Shown here one piece after another: positions 24,065 to 36,239 of a stretch of DNA of 64,000 bases. This DNA is from Cladochytrium replicatum (lineage: Eukaryota; Chytridiomycota; Chytridiomycetes; Cladochytriales; Cladochytriaceae). Location of the stretch: NCBI GenBank assembly GCA_025526935.1, contig JAHLKD010000002.1, positions 599,001 to 663,000 of the forward strand, in the 5' to 3' direction. A model generated the notes under the pieces. The model ran no database searches. It worked only from the letters and a program-made list of their open reading frames with translations, and was not told the DNA's origin. Position 1 is the stretch's first letter, and each line of letters opens with the position of its first letter. The position numbers were made by a program, and so were the translations under genes.

Positions 24065-25657
24065 CTAAGATTTATCCAAATCGGGTGATCTGTACCAAAT
24101 GAGAGCTGGTATGCACAGAAGGAACATGATGGCGATAGTAATTGACATCCATGACCAACCCCATGCGGTGTAAACTGCACTACTAACGGTTGGACCTAGC
24201 AAAAGTGAAAGTGAAAACGCAATCATATACAGCGCATAGCTTTGAGCAACCGAAGAGTTGGGAACTGTCGCAGTGATTTCGGGAAAAATGGGTGTCATCA
24301 AGAAGGCGCAAGCAGCTCCAAATATGAAAACCGTCACTACTAAGGCCGCCAAAGGAGCAGGAGACGGGAGATTGAATTGCTCAGGTGGCAAGAAAAGGCA
24401 GAACGAGAGAGATGTTATGATGCCCGCAATCGTTGCGGGGAGAAGCACGTAGTGCGATCCATTCAGCTTCTTGATTTTGCAAAGATCCCATACCCACCCG
24501 GCCAACGGACTACCAACACCCGCGGGAATCACGGCGGCCAGGAAGACCAGGCCCACTCCAAGCGAGTCCAATCCATACTATACAATTGAGTTTGATCAGA
24601 AGATTTGGAATCTATAAGTGCACTTACGTTTTGCTCGAGAAATAGTGGGAGCGTTGGTTCAATTGCAGTTATGCACCCGCTTACAAAAATCGTCACATAG
24701 CAAAGAACAACCAAATGAGGGTTCAAGAATAGAGCAAAGAAGCTTCTAATCGATGCAGGTTGCGATGAAGTCTTTTCCGTAGCAGTCGATGAGGCGTTGA
24801 CAGGTGCGAGCTCTATTGATAACGAAGTATCGACCGCTGGAGCAATGACCTCATATGGAGCTTCGATTTCACTTTTGGGTTCCAGTAACTGTTCTGGCGA
24901 TGATTCTTCCACCACTTGTTCTATATCGACTTCAGTGGATGATTCGTACGAGGGCTCTTCGATCAGCAAACGTCCGATCAGATCCAAACCAATCAAAACT
25001 CCACAGAAAATAAATGGTGCAAAGAATCCGAGTTGACTGTAAAGCGCTCCTCCGATTGGTGCTCCGGCCACTTGCCCAACTGTGAAACCAGAGAGAACGA
25101 TTCCCATTGCTGCGCCGATACCTTCTCCCGAGCGGTAGTGATCTGACACTCTAGTGTTCAATTCAGGGGAATGAGCAACGAGTCAGATCCCTTTGGCGGA
25201 TCACCTACAATGCCAGTCCCAATGTCCAAACGACCGCGCTCGACGCTCCTTGGAAAAATCGCGCAATGAAGAATGCCGCGAAGCCGAGGAACTTTCCCAT
25301 CGCAAAAAATAGTGTGGACAAGAGCAGTCCCGCAAGACCAATGAGCATGAGCAGCTTTCGCTTTCTCACTCTGTCCGATAGAATGCCGAAAGTTGGTGCT
25401 GCTACAAGGGTACCAAGGCCGTATGCACCGAGTAGAATACCCACACTCCGGGCATCACCTCCTTGCTCCACGACAATAATGGGTAGGATTGGAATGACAA
25501 TTGAGTAAGTGCAAATGTCAACAAAGATTCCCAACCAAACTACGGCCTACCATTCCGCACTATTTAGAAATCGCAATGAAACTACTTTTCTGCACTTACC
25601 AAACATAGCCAGGTAGACGATCTCCAGTTCAGTTTTGTCACACTTTCAACTGCCATC
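24065..25657 (-). CDS. Major facilitator superfamily transporter (DHA1, vesicular amine/drug exporter type), copy 2
   Basis: A tandem paralogue of the gene at 22.3-23.9 kb. From 25657 it begins MAVESVTKLNWRSSTWLCLV, sharing NWRSSTWLCL with copy 1, and contains GIFVDICTYSIVIPILPIIV, FGILSDRVRKRKLLMLIGLA, MGIVLSGFTVGQVAGAPIGG, ITAIEPTLPLFLEQN and CIPALIWYRSPDLDKS. The central acidic loop has the same position but diverged sequence and is longer (it includes EQVVEESSPEQLLEPKSEIE). Intron positions appear shared with copy 1, for instance the intron after TLGLAL. High identity in helices and divergence in the loop fit an old duplication with selection on the membrane core. It diverges from the XPA-like locus across about 170 bp. 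Confidence 0.88.
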
Positions 25658-25825
25658 TCCAAGAACTGCCAAAAGGTTCTTTTTCATCAATTTATGACAA
25701 TCCACGTGACAGTAAGGAGCTTTCAGCAGTGAACAACATCGACCAAACGCAGACCCAAAGCTAAGAGAAAAGGAAGAAAGTTTTATTAGGCTGCAGCAGG
25801 AGCGTGCAAAGGCGGGGAAAGGACA

Positions 25826-26748
25826 ATGAGTCAAAAAGAGAAGAAAGACGAGAACTCTGGAAAGAGTTCCAACAAGCATACAATCGACCTCACATTCTGT
25901 AATATTCTGAATAAATACCATAGAATTGTGCAGCATTTGAATCGCTTACGCGAGTACAACGTATCCCCAATGCAAGATTCCAGTGGTGACTTCATCTGCG
26001 AGGAATTCGACGAGTAGGAGAGGAAAGGGAGAAAAGTTGAGGAAGAAAAGAAAAGTAACGCAGAGTGAATCATTTTAGTTTATTTGCATCGTTGGCACAA
26101 TATCAATAATTTTTCACTCTTCATATCTATCACAGCGCAACAAATACATCATAACTTCTTTCCTTCTAGTCCGGTACAGCAATCTGCACTTGTGTATAAA
26201 GGATTTGAATTTGATACATTTTCGTTCTCAGTGGAAAGTGTGGTGGACTTCGCCAAACAGTACAAGTGCCGTAAGTGCTCTGCGTTCGATGTTGAACTGA
26301 GCTACATCAATCAATATGACGTATGCGCTTTGCAGAGTCTGCAAAGACCTATATCCAGAGAAGTACTCTCTATTAACAAAGACGGAGTGTGGAGAGGACT
26401 ATCTTCTCTCAGAAAATGAGTACGTTTGAACAATCTTTGGTCGAAACTTGCTTAACCTTTTAACAAACGTGAGCTGGGTGATCAGGAACGACTTCCTCAC
26501 TGGATCAAGGCCAATCCACGCAAATAAACTTGGTCAAATATGCTTCTGTACATTGGGGAAGAAGTTAGTGACTGACTAGAAGTTATTTTATGTAACTCTG
26601 ACATACGTGAAAGGTGCGTGTGGATGGAGGCTTTGCTTGCGAAAAGTGGAGAATCCCGGAGGCTCTCGACAGAGAGTTCGAACGTCGTGAAGCGGAAAAG
26701 GCACAAAAGAAAGAAAAGAAGCTTCGTGCAAAGATGCTTGAGATTTAA
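25826..26748 (+). pseudogene. XPA/RAD14 nucleotide excision repair protein, reading frame broken
   Basis: XPA/Rad14 verifies DNA damage and organises the excision complex. Here the N-terminal exon ends with DSSGDFICEEFDE, resembling the conserved D..GGF motif. After an intron come KQYKCRKCSAF (first half of the zinc finger), [19 protein letters not shown] (second half), ENELGDQERLPHWIKANPRK, TWSNMLLYIGEE, and a charged C-terminal helix (CEKWRIPEALDREFERREAE). Two lesions are seen. The halves of the zinc finger are in different frames; removing one base near 26320-26322 restores the XPA-type spacing C-x2-C-x17-C-x2-C. A TAA at 26525-26527 sits in frame between NPRK and TWSN, where the family reads through. 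No short intron repairs either. Most likely a decayed copy; two sequencing errors are the alternative. The 5' limit is uncertain. Confidence 0.72.
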
Positions 26749-26920
26749 TTCCAAACGTGTTTCAGATTGACGAACGGAAGCCATGTCCAATTATGTAGAA
26801 AACGTGGGTCCTCCATAACGGTGGAAACTGTTGGAACTAATTTACCTCTCTACTCCAATTCAATCGCAATTGCATAATAAACTGATTGAAGGTCTTGCTG
26901 GATGCAGAGCCGAAAAGGAT

Positions 26921-27455
26921 TTAACTAAACAAATATAGTTGAAGATCGACCATGTCGACGACGATCTTGTTGATGACCTCGAGTTTGTTCACAGGAATGG
27001 TCTCGAACTGGGCGGTGATCATCGTATCGTGTTGGGTGATTGTTTCAACACCATTCAGCTTTGTATTCCCAGTCGGCAGCGAGTCAGAGAGAACTTTTTA
27101 ACGATTATGAACAAGTGGTGGTTGAATCTCTTCGAGTCTGTACCTTTGTTTTGTATGGTTAATGACTCGGCCTTGACCACTGCTTCATCCTTCTCCTGAT
27201 CAGAGGAATAAAGCTAACTTCAATGAATCTCGGTTCCTAAGCTCACATTAAAATCTCGACGAACGAGAGTAGGAAAGGACAAAGGAGCACCATTGGGAGG
27301 GAAGATTCCACCACTCCAAACGTGGATCTCCCCATTTCTGGTGATACCACGATTGTCAAGGGAAAATCCTTACGAGTAGTCGGAGCAGCACTGAGAAGGT
27401 CAAAAACAGTGCGGATCGGGATCCAAATCACGAATGACATTGTGGGAGATCCAAT
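26921..27455 (-). CDS. Possible small multi-exon gene, unrecognised
   Basis: Leftward reading gives coding-looking blocks with clean splice joins. NVIRDLDPDPH near 27440 and GITRNGEIHVWSGGIFPPNG near 27330 come first. RRDFN joins EKDEAVVKAESLTIQNK across a GTGAGC...CAG intron. A further join leads to LNGVETITQHDTMITAQFET and VNKLEVINKIVVDMVDLQL, with a stop at 26921-26923. The link between the first two blocks is not in one frame and may need another intron. No family was recognised. Long frames on both strands between 27243 and 27681 are probably shadows. It is downstream of and convergent with the XPA-like locus. Confidence 0.3.
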
Positions 27456-27734
27456 ATCACGCATAATACAGAACCAAAACAAAAAAAAAGCATTTTTATT
27501 GGACGAATTATCTTCAAAACAGTCTTTGGAGGACATATTAGAGACCCCCTCCCCTATCACTAAACACAGTGCTTGGTCGAAAAAGAGAAGTGAACCTGTG
27601 CCAACACTCAGTATGAACATATCAATGATGACCCAGCAAAGAAACACGCATCGCCGTCGATTTTGTACCAAATCAGAATAGGGAAAAGAAGACGGAACCC
27701 CAAAATATGCATATAGAAGATCTTAGACGTCCCT

Positions 27735-30700
27735 TCAACGATGGCTGTACTGACTACCTTCACGTCGAATTTGGTTGCCCTGGCCACCTTGAGGGTGCGG
27801 CTGGCCCTGTTGAGGAGGCCCACCCTGCGGAGTTGCATACATGGCGTACTGATATCTAGGATCCGGTCCATACGATCCTGGAGGACCCTGTCCAGGCGGT
27901 GCCTGAACGAAGTACTGCACTGAACCAGGTGGGCTGGAATACCCGGGCGGAGGCTGGCTACCGTATCGCGGATCGTAAGGAGCTGCAGCGACGAAGGTAG
28001 TGGCGTATTGGGGTTGGAACTGTTGCGGTTGACCAGAAGGAGACCCATATTGACCCTGCGAACCACCATAGGTGCTCTGCGTTGGAGACAAAGGAGGGCT
28101 ACCTCCTTGTCCGGGGGCTGCTACCACCTGGTAGGTGACAGGGTAAATCGCCGTGGTAATCTGAGGTGCACCATTAAGATAATACTGTGGAGCTCCCGGA
28201 GGTCCGCCAGGACGTGGAGGTGCGCCTACAATGGAGGGTTGTCTGCTGACGCCATTGTTGACGTAGGCAACCTGTGGAGAGCCTCCCGGTGCAACGCTCA
28301 TCTGCGCAAACTGCTGGACCAAGTGCGGTTGCGGCGGCGAATGTTGCTGCGGCGGGGAGTGCTGCTGGTGATGTCCGTGCGATTCCTGGTACTTCTGTTC
28401 TGCAGCGGATGGAGGCGGCTTCGGCTTTTCCTTCTCCTTCATGTAAACAATCATGCTTCCACGCTTCTTCCGATCGACAACCATGAAGAATGCACCGGCC
28501 GTGGGACTAAGCAGACGGATTGTTGCAGAAGGATCGACTTGCAAGGTCTGCAGAACTTCCGCACTTTTCCAGTCCGCAACTTGTACTCCGTACCGACCGG
28601 CAGCAATCACAAAGTCGGTGGGACGCAAAACAAGTTCCTGGGGTGGTTCAGCCCATGTTACACCATCTTTCCATCCGCCAACACCGGGCCCAATCATAGG
28701 TTGACCAGCAATGTCTACTACACGCGTGTGCCGATGGAAAGTAGCCAAAAAGTAGCGTTGTGCTGCATTCTGTCCACCACCTCGTCCCATGGTCGGACCT
28801 ACTACCGACGCAAGCTTACGGTTAACGGTCGAATTGGGTCTCGCTGCCGCTGCCAGCTCCGCTTTCTTTGTTTCAGAGAAGGGAATCTGTGCGAAGGTTT
28901 GCCACCGAGGACGCTGCACGCCGTTCGCAAGGTTCATAAAATCGCGGCACACCTCAATCTCTCGAACCTGAGAATCTTCAACATGTACGAGGTTGGCTTC
29001 ATTGGTGTAGCTCAAGTAGATCTCCCGAGCGTTGATCCCGTCGTGGAGAAGATGCATCGACTTTGGCGTGTCGGGGGGAAGCCAAAACTCCTTAAGTTTC
29101 ATGAACTTCAGGTACGGCTCCTTTGCCCATTCGAACAAAGTAACATCCGCCCGGAACAACACTGCCATGTAGATGGTAGTCTCCGTCTTTTGCACGACGA
29201 ATGTTTTCGAGTCTCGGGTGCCAATAATTTTGATATAATCACTGGTCCACTTAGCAACCAAGCTCGCTTCATCCTCAACTGCATCATGCAACCCATCGTA
29301 AGGATCATCCTCACTGTCTGGCCCACCAGATGATGTCCCGCCGGTTATCTTGTCGAGGGCCTGGATCGGCCTGTTTGCATTCGCTTTGGCGAGTAGAGCC
29401 GCGCTTGTCCCGGTGAGGTACTTGATGAGTCTTCGGAGAGATGGTAGGCGGTACTGACGGATGTGGTTGTGGTTTCCGGACAAAGCCATCATCACGCCAT
29501 ATTCGGGGAGAATAACAATCTGCCTGAACTTGATGTTGCGAATAAGAGGCACCAACTGCTGTTCAGTCGTGAGGATATCTATGAAGTACAATCCTTTCTC
29601 CAATCCAACAAGCAAGAATTGGCCGTCAAGAAGATCACCTGTGTATACTTCTGACTTAATGATTTCCCCGATTGGTGTTGCGTCAAGCACACGCTTTGAA
29701 GCGTCAGTGATCGAGTCCATAAAGCCCTGGAAGCCCGCGTCTTTGATGGTGAGAGCAACGGGTGCAGAGGCCTGATGAAAAAAGATCATAATCAACACTG
29801 CGTGAAAAATAAAGCGAATAACTTACGGCAGCAGGAGAAGAGGTTGCAGCTTGAGCTTGTTTTGCTTGTCTCATCGTCTCTGCAATAACCTTTGCTGGTA
29901 CTTCCTCACGCTTTTCTTCCTCCTCTTCGTCATCGTCCACCTCAATCCCTGCCTTCTTCTTTTCTTTTGCCTGCTTCGCTTTAACCACCAGCTCTGCAAT
30001 AATCTTCTGTCGCGGCAATCCCCTAGCCTTCGCAAGGAAAGGGTGTTCCAAAAGTCGTGCTGCAGACGGTCGCTGGTGTGGGTCCTTTGTGAGACACACG
30101 CCAACAAAGTCAACAAACTGTTTCGACCATTGTTTCGGTTTCGTGAGACCAAGATCAGAGTTCGGAATAAGGTAAAGTGCGCGCATTGGATGGATATCGG
30201 AAAGTGGAGGGTTCTTATCGGCGATCTCGATAGCCGTGATACCAATAGACCAAATATCGGCCTTACTGTCATATGATGCCGAACGGTGTGATGCATTTTC
30301 TGGATCCGTCATAATAACTTCTGGTGCCATCCAATATCTTGTAAAATTGCCTCAGATGCATGAATTGCAGTGTTCCATGCTACCTACGGTGTGCCAATAA
30401 ACGTCCTGGCGCGACCTGCAGGAGAATCCAGCTTTGCGGACACACCAAAATCGGCTAAGAAAACAAGGATGAGCCAGATTGGACGTCCTTCCAGTTACTT
30501 GCTGTATACCAATTTTGAGCTCTCCATTTTCGGTCAACAACAGATTTCCGGCTTTAATGTCACGGTGAATAAGTGCGGCTTGTGTGTGTATGTAATCCAA
30601 TCCCTGTAACGTTGTGAAAATGCGTGCATGAACCAGAATAGATATGAGAAACACACCTGCACAGACTCGTATATTACGGAAGCGATTTGATCTTCGTTCA

Positions 30701-31331
30701 GAGGTTTTTTTAAAGCTGTTTAAAATCAGTTATGTCAATCGGAATTCTCCAATGTCAGAGAATCGCACCGCGATAAACGGAGTCAAGAGCACCACCAGAA
30801 CAGAGTTCCATACAAATCTAATACAGACAAACACAAAACAGGCAGAATATTCAGTAAGGTTCATGGGAATCACTTCCATGCAATTTTTTCTCCGGTAATT
30901 TATACTTACCCATAAGTCAAGGCCCTTTAAGAAGCAACCCATGAACCGCGTAATGTTAGGATGCGAACAAGCTTTGAGCATGTCCATTTCTAGCAAGGTT
31001 TCCTTAAGTTCATCTTCTTTCAGGAAAACGACCTTGACTGCCATAATCTCGTTTGTTGAAATGAGCCTTCCCTACACAAAAAGACCGAGAATAGCAACCA
31101 TGAGAATCAGGCGAGGTGAGTGTTTTCAAAAAGGAAGAACCCATTCACTGAAAGCTCTGAACCACAGCACAAAACCCAGAAATCTTCTTCCAATCTAAAC
31201 ACAGCGGGAAGTACCTTGTACACATAACCATAGTTTCCTTTTCCAATGGTTTCAAGAAGCTCAACTTGTCCCCGAGGGCTGGGAGTCTTCAGCAGAATTG
31301 GAAACTTCTTTCCATACTGCTGGATAGACAT
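27735..31331 (-). CDS. Ste20/GCK-type (MAP4K) protein kinase with C-terminal citron-homology (CNH) domain
   Basis: A serine/threonine kinase of the germinal-centre-kinase group, acting upstream of MAPK or polarity pathways. From 31331 it starts MSIQQYGKKFPILL. The kinase domain holds ETIGKGNYGYVYK (glycine loop), IMAVKVVFLKED (catalytic Lys), ICMELCSGGALDSVY, HRDIKAGNLLLTENGELKI (catalytic loop), ADFGVSAKL, TPYWMAPEVI (split by an intron) and KADIWSIGITAIEIA. An acidic/Lys-rich linker near 29900 follows. The CNH domain starts near 29800 (LVGLEKGLYFIDIL, LPSLRRLIKYLTG, YLKFMKLKEFWLPPDTPKSM, GRYGVQVADW). The last 190 residues are Pro/Gln/Gly/Tyr-rich and disordered (PPGQGPPGSYGPDPRYQYAM). All kinase signatures are intact, so it should be active. 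In MAP4Ks the CNH domain binds small GTPases or regulators; that role here is by family analogy. Confidence 0.92.
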
Positions 31332-32139
31332 GATGTTGATCGCTCACGAAGCCAAACGCTATGGCACTTCGATATGTTTATTCGCTTGTTTTTGAGTCAG
31401 GCAGTACCGGTGACGATCTGGGAGTGCGTAGCGTGTGCAAGGAAGTTCAGGGGAAGCGACGAATGGCTTGGATGGATTGGACCAATTGATTGGGGGTGTT
31501 GGCACCAAACAATTTAAATCTTTTGCACTGAATGTAATGATTGTCATTGCTAATATCAGGAAAGAAAACTTGTTGCATTTATTGACTGGTTGAAGGAACA
31601 AATCTCAGATCTTGCTTTGGTACACTGTTGGGAAGGAAGAAAATACGGAGCTACATAGTACCAATTAGCTGTTGCAGGCGCAAATGAATGTAAGAAAGGA
31701 ATGAGGTTCGGGATTTCGCTATAATGCGAGGAGGAATAGAAGAATCTGTACAGCATTACGTTTTCGAGAAGAAACCGAAAAATGTGCCGTGTGTAGCCAA
31801 AAAAAACAAAAACAAAAAAAAAGCAAAAAGCACCAAAACAAAGACCACATCAAAAGGGAGTTCCTCGCAGATAAAAACAAAAATCGAAGCTCATCAAGGA
31901 AGAGAGGTTTGCTGTAAAGGAAAGTGTAAAAACGCAAAACTCGATCGTAAGCTATTGGTCATAAAGGTTGAGGTTGGTAGGGTGAGGCCAAATTGAGGGA
32001 GAACAACGGAAAAATATTTTTGGTTGGGTTAGCGAGAGGCCCCATGGGTTCGGGGTTCTGGTTAGTTCTCATTCCAGATTGTCTAGAGATGGTAGGAGTG
32101 TTTTCGTTCTCGGTGTCGTTTATCGGTATCGTTGTAATC
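31332..32139. other. Intergenic region with an A-rich tract
   Basis: About 800 bp between the kinase promoter and the 3' end of the GPCR. An A-rich stretch near 31798-31860 (plus strand) encodes only low-complexity Lys/Thr-rich frames. It looks like UTR or spacer; no gene is supported. Confidence 0.45.
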
Positions 32140-34099
32140 CTAGTATCCAGGGTTGTAAACACTCGAGTACCCAGCCGATGGCGGATTGTTCGTCTGGAGA
32201 CGGGGAGTATTCGGAACCGAGTATTGGCCTTGTTGCTGCTGCTGTGACTGTGATTGACCCACAGGAGCATAGGTGGGAGAAGTCGGGAACACCGAAGGAC
32301 CAAACGAGTGATTCAATCCGGTGGTAGTCGGCGATCGTGAGTATCCGTTCGTCGTACTTACACTTGGAGTGATCGACTGTCCCAGCGGCGACTGAGTGTT
32401 CGAAAGTAAGCCAACACCTTCCATGTCACTGCCGCTAAACCCAGGACGTTGTAGCGGTTGAGGTTGAGTCCACTGGCCAATGTTTGTTGCCACGCTGTAT
32501 GGGTTGTTAACGGTGTTTCGCATTGCTGGAGCCCACTGGGTCCCCACTTCGCTTTGAGCATGTGGAGATGTACCGACCGCTGAGCTCGGCGGTGTCCTTG
32601 AAACGCCCGCTGACACCGGCCCACCCCCATAATGCCCATTGTAGTTGGTGTTGATTGTCAGGGATGCGTACTGAATTGCTGGGGTTCGATTGGTTTGAGC
32701 GACATGTGCACCGAGAGGAACCGCAAGTTTGTTCGGAGGAGTGTTGTTAGCGGCAGAGGACGTATCCGAATCCGTGCGTGAGTGATAGGCGACATGAGGA
32801 ACGGGTGGCTGTTGGATGTATGAGCTGTAGTCTTGCCCTGAAATCTTGTATGTATCCGCCGCTGTCACACCAGTAGAGAATTTGCCCTGGGCAGCATATG
32901 CATTTGCCGAGTCTTCATCGTCATCTGCGGGATGCGAGAGATCGGCGCTGCCATTTCCGCTTGCAGGCTTCTTTCGGTAGACGTAATGAATAAGGAAGTA
33001 CGCGACGAAGTTGATAAACCCTTGCAGCGGAGTGAAGATCCCGTGCAAAACGAAAAGGGCGTAGATTGCTTTCCCCGGTTCAAGGAAATTCTGAATGCGA
33101 TTGACGCTACCCCAAAGCCAGTTGATGAAAAAGCCGAGGATGAAGAAGCTCGTCTTAATGACGTAAGTTCTCATCCCAGTGCTTGGCGACCATTTGCCGG
33201 AATTGTTTGCCCCCGTTGCTAACTTCTTAACCCTAAAATTAGAAGCATTGTTACATTTGACTGGGTGACGGACGCCGCACAACCAACCTTTGATGAGTCC
33301 TCATCAGAACGTAGCCAACCCAAATGTAAACGCCCAGATTGAAAACAAAGACAACCCACAGCCAGACATAGAAGAAGAACAGGCGGTAACTGTCAAGGCG
33401 TACGTACAAAGTTAATTATTAAAATGAGGAGTGCAGTTCTGGACTCTGAATCTTACGTGGTGTATTGAGGCACAATCCAGCACCAAAATGTTGCATCGCC
33501 GTAAACATCTGGCGCAATGAACAGAAGTATCGTCGAGAGGGCGATTGGAATTCCCCAGGAGAAAATGTGGAACCATCGTTCGTAGCTCTGCAATTTTTCT
33601 GGGGTGGTCCCCTTTCTAGTCGCTAGCAGGACCTGGAGAGCAAGGCAGGCAGACCACAAGTTCGCGGACAACAAGAAGGTGTTCATCATCCAGCCTTGCG
33701 CTGTGCAGACACTTCGTATCCCCCATTGTGTTGGCCAGCTAAAAAAGAAAATTATCAATTAGGTATTCATACCGGGATGTAAAATTCAATCACCTCGCTA
33801 AAAACGTGCCGATGGAACCGATCAGATCTCCCCAGCTCATGTAGAAGACGATCCGGTTCGATGGTCGACGGAAACTGTCGACGAACACTGTGCACAAGAA
33901 GCTAAGTGGAATCAACACGCATCATAACAGCAAATCCTACAGTACTAAAAATTCAAACCAATTAGCAAAGTTGCATTCGCCTTCGCTTGTCCGGACTCAC
34001 AGTAACTATAATGAACAGGGACCCCGCGAAGGAGAGAACCGCGGAGGCCCGAACAATGGGATGCAGAGTCCCAATTTGCTCTGCAGTTAGGCCCGACAT
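32140..34099 (-). CDS. G-protein-coupled receptor of the cAMP-receptor-like / Git3-like class
   Basis: A seven-helix receptor likely at the plasma membrane. From 34099 it begins MSGLTAEQIGTLHPIVRASA, then the first helix (VLSFAGSLFIIVT). Exon 2 holds DSFRRPSNRIVFYMSWGDLI, a hallmark of cAMP-receptor-like proteins. Next is CTAQGWMMNTFLLSANLWSA (Cys before helix 3), then QSYERWFHIFSWGIPIALS, and DATFWCWI in the second extracellular loop. Two more hydrophobic segments follow, including FILGFFINWLWGSVNRIQNF and ALFVLHGIFTPLQGFINF. The cytosolic tail of about 260 residues is Ser/Thr/Gln/Pro-rich with a short poly-Gln run. Class members sense nutrients or extracellular cues in fungi and amoebae; the ligand here is unknown. 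Splice joins are plausible throughout. Confidence 0.86.
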
Positions 34100-34388
34100 T
34101 GGTTAAGGCTGGTGAAAAGGAAGAGGTGAGAAGGGACCGGTAGTGTTGGAGAGATCCAGGGCACAATTTTAAAGATTTCAAACTTTGAAATGTGTGACCC
34201 CTGAACCCTGTTTGCCTGTTTGCGGGTGGCACTTTCATGCCCTTGATTTGGAAATGCCGCGATTTGGGTAGGCTGATTTTGGCTCTGCGGTTAACATCCA
34301 TTGCAGCATTCAAAGCCGGATTTCACTCAGCTATAAATATATTTGTGGTGTCTGTGATCAAATGAACAGATTTACGGGAATTTTCGAT

Positions 34389-36135
34389 TCACACCCCATC
34401 CCGCAGAAGGTAGTTGTAAACTGCCTCTTGTACCCACTGCTGAGTGTAAAAGTCCGACCGCCTTAACTCTTCATGATTGATTCGCTCGTCACCGATTAGA
34501 ATCTTTAAAGCAAGTAAGCAACGTATAACTTAATAATGATGTCTGGTAATTCACCTCGAGATCTCGACTCTGGCTTGCAATCCACTGGTTGATGAAGTTC
34601 ACCGGATCCTTTGCGAATGCAAGCATGAAGTCTCGTTTCGCCTTGTAATGGTTGATTCCTTGAATAAGCGAGACAATCTGATTATTGAAAGAATAAAAAC
34701 TGAGAAACGACGTTGATCCAAAGAATTTGTCCCACCTTTTCGTCAATCCCACTGACGTCCTTCTGAATTTGGGCATTTCCAGCGAGTACATTGAAAGTTT
34801 TGGTGCGGGATGTGTCCTCCACATCCACTTCGATATCGTAGGCATACTGAGAGATTGTATACTCCTTGTCAACCCTGAAGCACATAAACTGAGGAGCCAA
34901 GCCAAAAACGAAACGACGTACTTGATCATATACTCCAGCATCACGGGATCGGGAGGCATCAACAGCCCGCTTATTATGTGGGGCGTGTCCGGGAAGTAGA
35001 AGTAGGCCCTCTTAAGAATCTGTACAATAAAAGTTAACGTCAATCAATCATGTACTCGAACATGGAAGTTACCTTCTCAAGCGCTGCGTCGCAGTTAATC
35101 CTCTTCTTGTCCTCACTATCTTGAAGTTTGCTCACCTTTCACAGAGACCATGAGACCATGAAAAGTAAGTCAAGGAGCTCTTCTACTCACTTTAACGTAC
35201 TGCCATAGAGCCATGATTATGTTCTCCTTCGTATCCGTGTGAATATCGAGCAAAGTCGCCAAATCCTCGCGCAAGCGGTATTTCTCTTGCGTGTTGGCGA
35301 GATATATGAGAATCTGCGCGTGAACATCTCGGTCACCCATTCTCTTGATCTCAAATCCGTCACATTCTGGTGCGCCAGGCTGTTTGTACCACTGACATCA
35401 CAATAAGACTGACATCACAGTAAGAAATTAGAGAGATTTGACGGATTACCTCAATTATGTTCCCCTCAGCGTAAGAGGGATCCCTAAAGAGGCGGACAGC
35501 GACTCGAGAGACAAAAGTTGAAAACTTTGGAGGGTTCGGTTGCGACTTCCGGCTGTTCGGGGGCTGGTGTTGAAAAAAGCCTTCCATTAAACCAAAGAAC
35601 TTAATGATCGAGAAATTAAGACTCACGTCAAGCAGCCGCCCCTCAATCCGCAACGTCCACGAGGGAACCGGAGGATTCATCCGATCAAACAGCTCAGGCT
35701 CGCCTTGCTCATTCACAGGCACGAACTGGTCGGAGGCGAGGTTCGATAGGAACACTCGAAGCATCCGTTTTTGATACTAAACGCGATATCAATAACAATC
35801 AACCTCGAACCGAAATAAAACAACTTTGGGCGGTTTGTGGGGGTACTCTGCAACATCCAAACGCTTTCTCGTTATGGTAGCATCAAGTTTCTTCTCAAAT
35901 TCTTGTAGCTGCATATACAATCGCGCTTCGGGAACATAGGTGTCGACCTGTTAAAGTCATTAGTAAAGGCAGGCATGAAAGTTGGCGATGTACCTTTTTC
36001 GGGAGAGCCCTATCCCTGGGCTTCTTCCGTCTAGTTCATATGGTTTTTCAAGAGTTTGTAATCGAAAGAGCGGGAATCGCATCGTCCTCACCTCATCGGC
36101 CCTCCGGATGGTTTCGGTTGGTTGGAAGTACTCAT
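34389..36135 (-). CDS. SWI/SNF (or RSC) complex subunit of the SMARCD/BAF60/Snf12/Rsc6 family
   Basis: A chromatin-remodelling complex subunit with a SWIB domain. From 36135 it starts MSTSNQPKPSGGPM, joins RRKKPRDRALPKK, then VDTYVPEARLYMQLQEFEKK and LDATITRKRLDVAEYPHKPP, which match the conserved SMARCD entry block (PES.AYM.L..FE+KLD.TI.RKRLD). Next are MLRVFLSNLASDQFVP, PSWTLRIEGRLLD, SRVAVRLFRDPSYAEGNIIE, then the SWIB region (YLANTQEKYRLREDLATLLD, TKENIIMALWQYVKVSKLQD). The C-terminus holds ISQYAYDIEVDVED, INHYKAKRDFMLAFAKDPVN, FINQWIASQSRDLE and QEAVYNYLLRDGV, with a stop at 34389-34391. About nine short introns. Intact; length of about 440 residues is normal. Confidence 0.9.
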
Positions 36136-36239
36136 TGTTGCAACCACGTGACCGATGTGAACCATTCGCGTCTTCTTTCATTATGTCAGGCACACCAAGT
36201 AGGCCCAAACAAGGAGTGTCTGATCGAATAAGCTGCTGA

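Noticed and set aside
26310-26336. A 15-bp intron (GTATGC...TTGCAG) or a 65-bp intron starting at GTAAGT inside the XPA zinc finger
   Set aside because: The 15-bp option is too short and does not change the frame. The 65-bp option removes conserved zinc-finger residues and still leaves the wrong frame.
27243-27681. Long open frames on both strands, one with hydrophobic stretches
   Set aside because: They overlap each other antisense, lack family resemblance, and a different minus-strand frame gives better protein-like blocks with splice sites.
28008-29333. A 441-codon plus-strand frame
   Set aside because: It lies entirely antisense to the CNH domain and tail of the kinase, is Arg-rich, and has no domain. 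It is a shadow.
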